Made by a program: the position numbers and the translations under genes
Shown: piece by piece, positions 9,950 to 21,100 of the stretch
How positions within the stretch are numbered: the stretch's first letter is position 1
How the letters are laid out: each line of letters begins with the position of its first letter
Notes under the pieces: model-generated
What the model saw: only the letters and a program-made list of their open reading frames with translations
What the model was told of the DNA's origin: nothing
Databases searched by the model: none
Assembly (NCBI GenBank): GCA_033032865.1
Contig: JAWHQI010000229.1
Span: forward strand, 3,309,001-3,373,000
DNA: 64,000 bases
Source of the DNA: Dactylorhiza incarnata
Taxonomy: Eukaryota; Streptophyta; Magnoliopsida; Asparagales; Orchidaceae
Reading direction: 5' to 3'

Positions 9950-11181
9950 CGCTTCCTCCGTTCTTCTTCCTTGGCGCCTCTCCGGCTGGTTGAAGTGCCT
10001 TCTCTTCGGGGATCTCCTTCCCCTATCCTGACGAGGAGGTCCTCTTGCAGACGCTCTAGAGACACGATGAGTCTCCTCTCATCGTTTTTTCTTGGCTTTT
10101 CCTTCCTGGGCTCCTCCCTCTTCCTTTTCTTCATTCGCCTCTCCTCTGGCTTCCTCTTCTCCGCCCTCCTGGGCTCGTCTCTTTTCCTTCTCTCGGGGGT
10201 CTTCTCTTCTTCTTCCTCATCCTCCCTGGTCACCCTGGTGAGCCTGGCTAGGAAGCCACGGTTAGAAGCCTCCCACTGAACAAACTTGTTGGCCCTCTCG
10301 ATGAGGTTGTCGTAAGAATAGGGAGGGTTCCTGTCGAGTTCCAACTTGAAGAGGCCCTCACGCAGGCCGAACGTTAGGGCAAGCTGCAAGGTGGGGCCAT
10401 CCACCTCCTGGATGTCCAACACCTCTTCCTGGAAGCGATCGATATAATGCCTCAACGTCTCATTTGCTCCCTGCACCAGATAGAAGAGGGTCGTTGCCTC
10501 CTTCTTCATCTTCTTGGCCGTGGCGAACCGCATCGTCAATCCCCGGCACAGATCCTTGAAGCAGTAAATTGAACCTGTTGGCAACTGGTGGAACAAGTCC
10601 CTGGCCTTCCCTCTAAAGGTGACAGAGAAGAGCCTACACTTGAAGGCGCCCGACATGGTTCGGATGGAGGCTACATCCTCGAACCATTGGATGTGTCGGA
10701 TAGGGTCATCCCTCCCTGAGTAGTAATTCATCACGGGATCTCTGAACCCTTCCGGCACGGGCGCAACAATGATCTCCTCACAGAATGGGCTCCTCCCACC
10801 CACCTGGCGACGATCATCTGCCTGGCGAGTATCACCTTCATACTCGTTGAATTGGCGAGTACCGTAGTACCTCGCCTGCTCTTCCTCCTCGCGGAATCGG
10901 ATTCCTCCAGCTCCCTGCGAGGCCTGCGGACAGAACTGCGACTTCCTTTGTCGCCCGGGCTCCTCCTCATGCTCTTTCCCTGCTCGTTGAGGGTGAGCAC
11001 CTTCCCCGGTCAGAATCAGGCGATGAGGCGAAGTCGTCGTACCCTCCGTGCGAGGTTGGAGAGCTGCTCGCACGGCCCCCTCTAGACGCCGCGCGAACTC
11101 CTCAAAAACAGCCAACGTCACAAACTCGACGCCTCCCGACGAGTTACCAGCTACCTCTTCATGGTCGCCAACTACCACCAT
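9946..11181 (-). CDS. Gag polyprotein of the Tat element
   Basis: A 411-residue open frame starts at an ATG 59 bp inside the 5' LTR boundary. Residues about 145-300 form the Retrotrans_gag capsid domain (MNYYSGRDDPIRHIQWFED ... RHYIDRFQEEV ... LIERANKFVQWE). The C-terminus is a run of E/K/R repeats (RRKRDEPRRAEKRKPEERR) typical of Tat Gag before the nucleocapsid knuckle. It assembles the cytoplasmic particle in which reverse transcription occurs. Confidence 0.9.
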   Translation of the reverse strand: MVVVGDHEEVAGNSSGGVEFVTLAVFEEFARRLEGAVRAALQPRTEGTTTSPHRLILTGEGAHPQRAGKEHEEEPGRQRKSQFCPQASQGAGGIRFREEEEQARYYGTRQFNEYEGDTRQADDRRQVGGRSPFCEEIIVAPVPEGFRDPVMNYYSGRDDPIRHIQWFEDVASIRTMSGAFKCRLFSVTFRGKARDLFHQLPTGSIYCFKDLCRGLTMRFATAKKMKKEATTLFYLVQGANETLRHYIDRFQEEVLDIQEVDGPTLQLALTFGLREGLFKLELDRNPPYSYDNLIERANKFVQWEASNRGFLARLTRVTREDEEEEEKTPERRKRDEPRRAEKRKPEERRMKKRKREEPRKEKPRKNDERRLIVSLERLQEDLLVRIGEGDPRREGTSTSRRGAKEEERRKR

Positions 11182-11212
11182 CTCGCCTTCTCACCAGACT
11201 TTCTCCCTCTGA

Positions 11213-11239
11213 CTATGATCCATGCTCACCGCACCAAAG
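11213..11239 (-). other. Primer binding site region of the Tat element
   Basis: Read on the minus strand, the bases after the LTR end are CTTTGGTGCGGTGAGCATGG. They resemble the TTGGCGCCGTCTGTGGG sequence that follows the 5' LTR in many Tat elements but differ at several positions. The priming tRNA cannot be named with confidence. Confidence 0.45.
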
Positions 11240-11905
11240 TGTTGAAGCCAGGAAAATCCTAGCTCCAAAATTCGGATCAATGCAGCCGGAGGTTACTCGC
11301 CCAGCGGTCCAACTAGATGACTTGACTGGCGACGACGAAGAAACTAGAAAGGGAACAACAGGACCCCAGGTGCTGCGACAGAGAGGTCCCACCACGTACC
11401 CAGAAGCTCAAAAGAGACTTCCCCTCCACAACCAAAAATGGCCGAGCAGGGTACGAGGAAGGCACCGACTTGGCTAGAATCAAGAGTGACAACCAAGGAT
11501 GACGGGTCCGAGAATTTGAAAGTAGGGTTCCAAAAGATCAAGTTCAGGTCTCAATCCAAGTACACCCCTGAGGTCCTATTTATAGGAAAAGCAAAGAGAG
11601 GGGAGGGGTCTTATTTATACCCCACCCAGCTCGGCGACCGGCGACATTGAGGTGACCTCGCTTGGAAATAGCCGAGTATCACCTATGGTCGCCCACCTCT
11701 TGGCGAGTATCACCTATGGTCGCCCACCTTTTGGCGAGTATCAGGGCTACTCGCACGAGTTTACCCATACTCGCCCAGGCCTTCTGCTCCTGCTGGTTGA
11801 GCTGTCTTGTGTCTTGAACTGCTGGCCTCTGTGCTGACCATTTGACCTTGACTTCTGTCTACGTGGCTTTGAATGAGCCTACCCTCGGAGAATAAGGGTT
11901 GTACA
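11240..11905 (-). repeat. 5' LTR of the Tat element
   Basis: About 666 bp, starting (minus strand) at 11905 with TGTACAACCC and ending near 11240 with TTCAACA before the primer site. It matches 1-377 over the shared part. It contains a 31-bp tandem duplication (11673 and 11704) absent from the left LTR, each unit carrying GCGAGTATCACC. Confidence 0.85.
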
Positions 11906-12032
11906 AATAGATCAGGCAGTATGATTATGATCAATATTAAACAAAAGTTTTAGTTCATTTTTATTAAATAATTGGAAATTAACATATGTCATTAAGCGCT
12001 AAATATTGATCAAATATAACAAATGAACATAC
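11906..12032 (-). other. UBP14 intron segment between exon 12 donor and Tat insertion
   Basis: This 127-bp AT-rich stretch is all that remains between the splice donor at 12032 (minus GTATGTTC) and the Tat LTR. The next UBP14 exon must therefore be left of the window. Confidence 0.8.
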
Positions 12033-12165
12033 TCCCATTTCCATCAGGAACTTCGGTATCAATAGCGCGTGTGCTACTTGAAGTTAGAATATCAGTATCC
12101 ATAGAGGTGGAAGTAGCTTCGGGATGACTAAATATCCAATCTGCCGCCAACTCTACATTCCCTCC
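12033..12165 (-). CDS. UBP14: UBP14 exon 12 of window
   Basis: 133 nt. Acceptor TTTTGTAG before GGAGGG; donor GGGA|GTATGTTC, phase 1. It encodes the end of UBA2 ([16 protein letters not shown]) and a Ser/Thr-rich linker leading to VPDGNG, which in relatives precedes the exon with the catalytic His box. Confidence 0.92.
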
Positions 12166-15100
12166 CTACAAAATGTCAAACCACATAGTAAAATTCATTT
12201 GCAGATCATAATAATCTCAGAACAAAGCAAGAAAGAATTACTTGATCTTGTGCATCAAAACTCACGAAGCATGCTTTCTACATAAACATTACCATTTTCG
12301 CCCAAATTTAAGATATGTCAGTTACATACCGAGGCCTTCAAGGCTTTCCGAGCAACCGTTTCTTGAAATCCAAATGAAATCAGGGTTGCAACACTTGTTT
12401 CATCAATAGGAGGGGTAGTATCTCGAGGCCCATAATGGATAGGATCGTCGATATCTGGAGACATAAGTTTACATAAAAGTCAGTCAGCAAGTTTCTAAAA
12501 ATGAGTCCAAATGCAGAACAATCAACGAGAAACCGGTATATGATTGGTGGTTTCATTTTGGCTACGGCTGTGGATTTCGCAAAGATCACTTGAAAATTAT
12601 GGGATTTTGGGGCCGATCAAAGTCAATGATGCTCATGTTTATTTATGCATGGATTTAGATTAGATGGGATTTGGGGGCCGATCAAAGTCAATGATGCGTA
12701 TGTTTATTTATGCATGGATTTAGATTTGAACGAATGTATATACACATTGATGCATTTATATATAATTATATAGAAATAACTACCCCGCAACTTGGCATAC
12801 GCATAGGGATCTCCCCTTTAAATTGTACAATTACCAAAACCTCCCCTCTAAGTTTACAATGTTAACATACAAGCACAAAAAAAACTGAACACGTATGTTA
12901 ACAATGTAAACTTAGAGGGGAGGTTTTGATAATTTTAAAAAATTGAGGGGAAGTCTCTGTAGTATGTATTATGCAAAATTGGAGGGTCGGTTCCAGTAAA
13001 TGATCCTAACTATATATGCATGTTACAAGAGTGTCTGTATGTATGATGTTGGGCTAACAAGTTGTCTTTAGATTTCAAAAAATTGATAAATATTGGAATC
13101 AAATTTTTGCAAGTTGACCTTAATGATCCATGCCTAGAATGAATCGAAATAAGATCAAAAACTATAATTAACTTGGCTTGACATGAGATTGCAGCTATTG
13201 ACTGAGCCGATATTGAACCATGGTTGGATCGACTCGAGATCAGATTGTTAATAACCCTATCCACGGCCATCACATTAAGTTCTGTAAAGCAACACATTAA
13301 TATATTTATGTTCTCAAATAAGAAAACCTGGATCATTCATGTGAGATAGTAACCAATTCATTGCTTCCTCGACCCCGATATTTGAAGTCTTAATAGCAGC
13401 TTTTTGACAATGGAGATAATTAAATCCCATGACTGCAAGCTGTGAAACAATATCCTCATTGGGGACAATTTGAATTGGTTTCTTCTCATCAATGTTAGAA
13501 ACTGCAGATCATCAACACAAACATCACAATTCAAATTATCTTTCAGAATTATCTGTGAAAACTTCCAACACTTGTTACGCTCACAGACTACCTTTCTCTG
13601 GAAGTAGTTCGTCTCCAGGCTGAATGCCTTTGCTGCGCATATGGCTGATATCAATGATATCAGGAACATCAATATACACATCTAAAGGAAGAAAAAAAAA
13701 AGAAAAAGGAGTAGTGTTAAGGTAGCAGTTGCAATAAAAATTCAAATAACTACAAGTTATCAGCCTAGAAAAACATAACAGTACGAGGAATTTGTTTACC
13801 CAATTTTTTGGGAACCCATCCCTCCTCCAGTACAAATTTGCGCATGTGCAGAACAAGATAATCAGGGAAAGTTGTCAAACCAGCAGTTCTGCAAAATAAT
13901 GTAAAATAATCAAGGAAATATTAAATACAACAAGTCATTCTCCGAAGAGTATAAACTGGCAATTCATTTGACAACTACTAGATAGATTCTCAATCTTTAC
14001 ACAGCATAAAGAACTGATCTCCCTTGGTTTGAAGAAAATTATTAAATTCCCAATTTTCTTTTATCATAAATAAAAAATGTTTTGCACGATGTCTTGCGAC
14101 CACAGAGAATTACCCCCTTTCTAACATTATTTATTGCATGTAGAATAGTTTTAAGCACTAATTAGCAGAGGAAATATCCTATTAGGGAAGTACTATTAAT
14201 AGTTGTATGATTATCATTTCACTGATCATCTTAGTCATTAATTCTTGTACAAGATTCTACCTCTATTATAAACAGAAAAAAATCTCTATTGAATGAAGAA
14301 AGTTACCCTCAACATGGGACCAGAGTGGAAACTCAAACTCTAATAGACAACCACACCCCGCCTAACTATTCTCCTCAACCTCTAACAACAATCTCTTATA
14401 CACAGTCCGCAGCCGCCATCCCATCCACCTATTCCAACAGAGAACATCCTCCTTCCATAGCCAAAGACACCCCACTTGTTCCATCGAATTTTCTCCCAAG
14501 CAGATAACACACCTATTCCAACCTGACTAGCCTAAAACGTATGCCTCCCCCACACCCACTCACGTGCCACCCCTACTACCTATGTCTCAACTCCAAGATC
14601 ACCACCAAACCGAAACCATGGCTTCCCTCTGCCACTTAACATGGTGTTTCCAGACAAACTCGTTCCATCTTATTTTCCCTGCTCCCTGCCGATGCATCCT
14701 TCCAGCCTCCGACAAACCAACTGCAACCTGATTTATGACCTACCAGATCCAACCCCTCTAAAGTTAATGTACATTTTGTTCTCCTTCCCTTCATATTTTC
14801 CTTACTCTCCATGAATTGAGATACACTTTGACGTGTTTCATGGCCTCGCCTCTTCTAGAAATGAAACATTTTTAGTGCCATGATCAAACCAACTATTTTT
14901 TGTGGTCGAGGGCATTTTGGTTTCTTGAAGATTCTCACGACAAACTTCAACATCTTGACGCACCTTTTCCGACCAATGAAGGCACCACCAAATTCTCTAA
15001 ATGGAAAGCCTCCTAATATATCGATATCAAATGGATGCTAACCGCTTCAAACTATACATTACTTCCAAAATCATGATTAAGGGCACTGCCAAGACTGTGG

Positions 15101-18100
15101 GACCTCTTACAGTCTGCACCTTCTCCTCCCAGTATAATGATATGCAGATCAAGTATTACAACACAATACAAGATAAGTGGGCAGTTGTTTCCATACCGCC
15201 CATTCACCATTAATCATAACTTTTGGTAGAACCAAGGATTTCTCATCACCACATTCCTCTGTGGGACGTGTCTTTCACTCCAGTAAGTCCAATCTGAGAT
15301 GATGTCGATTCCATGATACCCAACATTTTTGTCTCTCTCTCTCGGATCCTTCATATCACCAAACTCTCTCATACTTTGCCTCAGATTATTGACAACTTTG
15401 CTTTGGACACTGGACATATGAGTGGTCAAGGGGCCTTGGTTAGGATGGATGGTCTAGCGGCAATATACTCATAATTTTAAACCGTGACCTCATTGCAATT
15501 AGACAAATACACTTCATGAGTGTTTTAGATCAAATTCAATCATCCATCCACTACTCAACATTATATTATTCTGATACATGTGCTTCTTATGCCTAAATTA
15601 CTCTGTTTCAAGGTGAGTATTGTAACAACCCTTAAATAAGAGTATAATAATAATAAGAATAAGAATATAAAAAAAAAAAAAAATATTTCCCCCCCCCCTC
15701 TTTATTTCCCTTCTAAACCGAGCCCCTTCCAAATAAAACTCCCCCTCCCGGTCTAAATCCCGCACACGCTAGGGCTCTCCCGTTTCCGCCTCGCAGCGCC
15801 GCTCCTCTCGCCAGCCGCACGCAGCGCCGCTCCTCCCGTCAGCCGCACGCAGCGCCGCACGCAGCGCCGCCGCCTGCTCTGCCTCCAGCCGCCTCTTCCT
15901 TCGCCTCTTCTGGACGCCGACAGCAGCAAGGGCCTTTCCCCAGCCGCATCCTTCCCCTCTCCTGGACGCCGGCAGCAACAGAGAACCGCCTGCCTCTCCT
16001 CCTCTGGCCGGCAGCAGGGCCTCCTCCTCCCTCTCCTCCAGGTATAGGCAGCCCCTCAACCCCTCTCCCGCTGCATTTTGGACGGTGGATTTCAGGAGGG
16101 ACGTCTAGGGTTTTGCTTGAAACCTCCTCTACTCAGATTTTTGAGCCCAATTTTGGCCTCCTTGGGTAAAAACTCCTCCAATCTCATTGTTTCAGGTTTG
16201 CCCTAATTATTTTTGTGGTGAATTTCGCTCTCCGATCGACGTAATTTCGTCGGTCCGCCTTGCGTTGGTCGTATATCCACCTAATCCCAACGTTTGTTTG
16301 TGTTTCCGGTGTCGCACATCAAATCAGGTGGTGGAATCGCTTTGAACCCTCCCCAATTTAGGGTTTCCGTCGCCTCAAAGACGCCAAACTCCGGATCCTT
16401 GTGGTAACTTCTTCTCCCCTCACCTTGAGGGAGGTAAATTGCTAATCCGCTCTTGAGTGTGTTTTCGCAAATAAACTGCATGTGTTAGCGTATGGTTTTC
16501 TACTTGTCAAGTATCAAATATCGACTGCGATTATTTCTGAACAGGTTCAATAGAGCCTTGTCCTTGCTTGCGCCGCATAGTTGTTGCTGGTAGTTGCAAC
16601 TCCACCTTAAGGCAAGTGGAGAAATTCCCTCTCGCTTGCAAACAAGAATTTAATTTCTTTTACTGGTTTCCTAAATTATTATCAATATCTGATAGCATAA
16701 GCACTACCCCTCGCGAGCATGTCGCGTTGTGATAGGAATCTCCTCGGAAAAACATGAAACCCTTAGGTCTTGAGTGTCATAAGCGAATCGTGGAAACTAG
16801 GTTTTAGGTGGTGCAACGTCTTGCTTGCATGGTCACGGTGAGCATGGAATACCCTTATTCTGGTAAGCCTTACACTTGGACTTGAGTGTGAACCATGTGT
16901 GCCCACTATAAACACCTACGCATTTCATAGATAACAGCTTATGTCTTTGCAAAATACTTGTTTAGGCTATACTCCGGAGTAGGCTAATATTTCTAGATAG
17001 TTTCAGCTTGTTTCAGTTACCTGTCTGTTTCACTAGCCTGTTTCAAGAGTTAATTGGTACTTTAGATTTATTTCTGCATGTACTTAAAAATTACAGCTTG
17101 TTTACTATTATTTTTTTGTTCTGAGGCATTTTCCTTCTGTTTGGATTTGCCTTAGGGTTCGTGACCGCGATGTCTGCTCCCTGAGTTTTCTTCGTTCAGC
17201 TGCAGTTTTGCTTGGAGGTTCTTTTTTGTTATTACTGTGTCAGCAGGTTCTATGTATTTTGTTCCAGTACTGTTGGGTCTACTTTTCTTGTATTAGTTAT
17301 TGTCAGCCATTTTCTCTGGTATTGTGGACAACTCTTAGGGTGTTCTTGCTTGTATCAAATCATTTTACTTATAGCATTTTACTATTGTGACTCATTGCAT
17401 GTTCATCATTTCAGTATAATGTATGACATCTGATTTTAATGAAAATGCATAGTTTTAACCTTTCATTGTGGCTTCCGCATACTTATAAAATATAATAAAT
17501 TCTTTTCAAAGTAATAAATTCAAAACTATTGTAGTATTTCTGTTTCCGCCTTAGCAGACATGGTTTCCTGTTCGCTCATGTCTGTGGCATCACGGCCCGC
17601 CCGAAGTGCGCTCTAACTCTTGTCGAGACGGGTCGTGACAGTTGGTATCAGAGCTAGGTTGAGCATCTAAAGATAAAATATTTTAAAATTTTCATATATT
17701 TTGAAATCTATTATGTAAATATACGTGCATGCATCATTTCCTCACTCACTTTGTCGTTGTCTGTTGTTCGAGGCTGAAACACGCACACACTCACTCATAA
17801 GCATGAGTAGTATGCGTACAAATGTTAAGGGAGTATGGGCAAACTTAACATTTATATGCATATGAATTCCCACTAGGATATGCACCGCTTGCGAATATTA
17901 AATTGTATGGGCGGTTTAATATTCTCAAGTGCGCTGACATTAGAATCATCATGCGCGTGACATGTTAAGTGATATGGGCGCTTAACATGACATGCGTATC
18001 CATTCATGAACATTCTTAAGGATGCATTGTAGGCATAAATACATTGCATGCATGACATAACTCATGGCACGAGTGTTAAGCTGAGAGCAACAGATGACGA

Positions 18101-21100
18101 TCGTACACACATGGATTTTTTTTCTTTTCAAATCATTCCTCTATCGCACGCGATTTTATCGTCGCATTTGCAATTGCATGACTACCACCTAGAGTTGTCC
18201 ACTGAAAATGCTGTAACTATTACATGATTTACATATTCAACAGTATTAGAATGTTAGAACCTGTAGTCTCAATCCTCTAAGCTTAGCCTGACTGTTTCTC
18301 TTACTTGACTCTTTTGTGTTTCTTTCTAGATGGCTTCGAAGCGATCGCAACGCAAGCGGGCTACCTCTTCAGCGGGAGGAACATCTGGAGATGCCACTGC
18401 CCAGCTGATGAGGCAGATTCTAGAACGTCTCACCCGTCTGGAAGAGGATCGTCAAACTCCTGATCCAGCCCTTGGTTCCGGCAGTGCAGGGACGACAGTT
18501 ACTAACACTACAGCCCCTCCTGGAGCCACCCCTCCTGCAACTGATTCTGGGACCGGCTCGCCTGCCGCCACTTTGGTTCCCCCGCTCGTGCCAAGCCTGC
18601 CTGCCCCGCCAGTGGCAATGGCAAATACTCTTGCATTCAAGAGGCTGAATCCGCCGTCTTTCGATGGCAATCGAGACTTCTTCGTGATCACTGAATGGAT
18701 CTCCCAGATGGAGAAGCATTTTGAGTATGCTGGAGTTCCCGAGACCCAGAAGGTCCTCCTTGCGGCCTATCAATTGTCTGAGGATGCTTATACTTGGTGG
18801 CTCCAGCGCCGCAGCCTCCCTGATTCTGCCACCTTATCTTGGAGACAGTTCAAGGATGCTCTTATGGAGAACTTCCTCTCTTCCGTGGAACGGGACAAGT
18901 TAGCTGAGAAGTTCCTGTCCCTTCAGCAGATTGGTAGGACAGTGACCGAGTACGCGAGAGAGTTCTCCCGCCTTTCCCTCCTTGCTCTGGAGTTCGTGCC
19001 GGATGAAGACAAAAAGATCAGCCGTTTCGTGAAGGGGCTCCATCATGACTTCCGCCAGCTTGTGGTAGCTCATGGCGCCACCACCTACGCGGAGACCGTG
19101 GGAGCCGCCTTGCAGGTGGAAGCTATTGAGTTGGATCGTTCTGCCAAGAAAGCCCAGCATGGAACAAGCAATGCCTCCGCATCCGACCTCAAGCGCAAGG
19201 ATGCTCCAGCTCAGCAGCAAGGCCCCAGGTCCAAAGAGGTGTGTGCCTTCTGCCACAAGGTGGGCCATGTCGCCCAAGTCTGCCGCTCCTTCCTGAAGAA
19301 GCAGAAGATGGTTACTCCTGCGCAGCAACCTCAGATGACAATTGCCTCTGCTGCCTCCGTCTGTGCTTTCTGCAAGAGGTCGGGCCACTTGGCAAAGGAC
19401 TGCCGCCGCAAGCAGAAGGCCTGTTTCAAATGTGGGCAGGTTGGGCACCCCATGCTCGACTGTCCCATAAAGGATAGCCCGATCCCCGCTCAACCTCTGC
19501 AAGTTATCCCCGGAGCTCAGGGCAGAGCTGTGCTGAACGTCGTCACTCAGGGCGAGGCGCTCGCATCTACCGACGTCATCTCTGGTACGTTTTGTGTAGA
19601 ATTTTAAATTTTTCTGCTTTCTTAAATCTGACTTACCTTAGTCGAACAAACTTGTTATGCTTTATGTTTACCTTTTTAGGAAGTTTTAGGGTCAAGAATA
19701 AGTGGATGCAAGTCTTATTTGACTCCGGTGCATCACACTCTTTTATCGCCCGCCGCATCGTGGACCTTTATAGTTGGCATACTTCGCCACTTGAGGTTCC
19801 TTTTGAGATTTCTGTACCCGGTCATCTGCATCTCTCAACCAGAGGCGTTCTCAATTGCCCGATCCAGCTTGGAGAATTGCAAGTCGTCGCTGACCTCATA
19901 GTTCTGGATATGACAGAGTTCGACGTAATCCTGGGAATGAATTGGTTGGTCGCGTATCGAGCAAAGTTGGACTGTGTGGCGAAGAGGGTCAATCTCAGCA
20001 TTAATGGCAAGGAATACATCGTTCATGTTCAGACCCGCAGTCACCTGAAGGTCATCTCTGCTGTACGCGCCACTCGACTTCTTAGCCAAGGATGTTCTGT
20101 CTGCTTCGTTCATGCTTCGCACTTGGATGCTATCTCTCCTCAACTCGAGTCATTTATGTTGCTTCGGAGTTTCCTGACGTGTTCCCCGCCGAATTGCCTG
20201 GGATGCCTCCTGATCGAGATGTGGAGTTCTGTATTGATGTAGAGCCTGGGACGCGCCCCATATCTAAAGCTCCTTACCGCATGGCACCGCGTGAGCTAGA
20301 AGAACTCAGATCGCAGTTAGACGAATTGCTTGAGCGTGGGTACATTCGCCCTAGCTCGTCACCTTGGGGAGCCCCTGTACTCTTCGTGAAAAAGAAGGAT
20401 GGATCCATGAGATTGTGCATCGACTACCGAGATCTTAATAAGGTGACCATCAAGAATAAGTACCCCCTTCCGCGTGTGGATGATTTATTCGATCAGCTTA
20501 AGGGCAGTACAGTTTTTTCAAAGATAGATCTCAGATCGGGTTACCATCAGCTGAAGATCAAGGACTCCGACATCTCCAGGACGGCCTTCCGGACTCGGTA
20601 TGGTCATTTCGAATTTTTTGTGATGTCTTTCGGGTTGACTAACGCCCCTTCTGCATTCATGGACATGATGAACCGTGTCTTCCGTGAGTACCTGGACAAG
20701 TTCATCATCGTCTTCATTGATGATATCCTGATTTACTCCAAGACCCGCGAGGAGCATGCATCGCATCTTAGACTCACTCTCTCCACCCTTCGTCAGCATC
20801 AACTTTATGCAAAGTTGGCAAAATGTGAGTTCTGGCTGGATCGTGTTGCCTTCTTAGGCCACGTCATTTCAGGGGATGGACTTTCTGTTGATCCTGCCAA
20901 GATTTCCGCAGTTATGGACTGGAAGCGACCTTCTACCCCTACCGAGATCCGCAGTTTCCTTGGTTTGGCTGGCTATTACCGACGCTTCGTCAAGGGTTTT
21001 TCCTCTCTTGCTGCCCCCCTGACTCGACTAACTCAAAAGCATGCAAGATTCGAGTGGACGGATCAGTGCGAGCAGTCATTTTCTGAGTTGAAGCAACGTC

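Larger units (their letters stand above)
1..11905 (-). mobile_element. Ty3/gypsy retrotransposon, Tat lineage, 3' end cut by window
   Basis: A long LTR retrotransposon is read right to left: 5' LTR 11240-11905, gag, zinc knuckle, protease, RT, RNase H, a second archaeal-type RNase H, integrase, a long non-pol region, then the 3' LTR (1-377 visible). The second RNase H after the RT-linked one, and opposite-strand genes between integrase and 3' LTR, are known marks of the Tat lineage. The LTR parts I can compare (1-377 with 11499-11905) differ at roughly 5% of positions by hand count, so this copy is older than the element at 15621. The pol frame has nonsense codons near 8697, 8052 and 6325 and a shift near 6700-6810, so the copy is not autonomous. 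It lies in an intron of the UBP14 gene, in the same orientation as that gene. Confidence 0.93.

Noticed and set aside
15769..16059. Minus-strand ORF conserved again at 23343-23621
   Set aside because: Conservation is due to the two LTRs being copies of each other; arginine/alanine-rich composition only.
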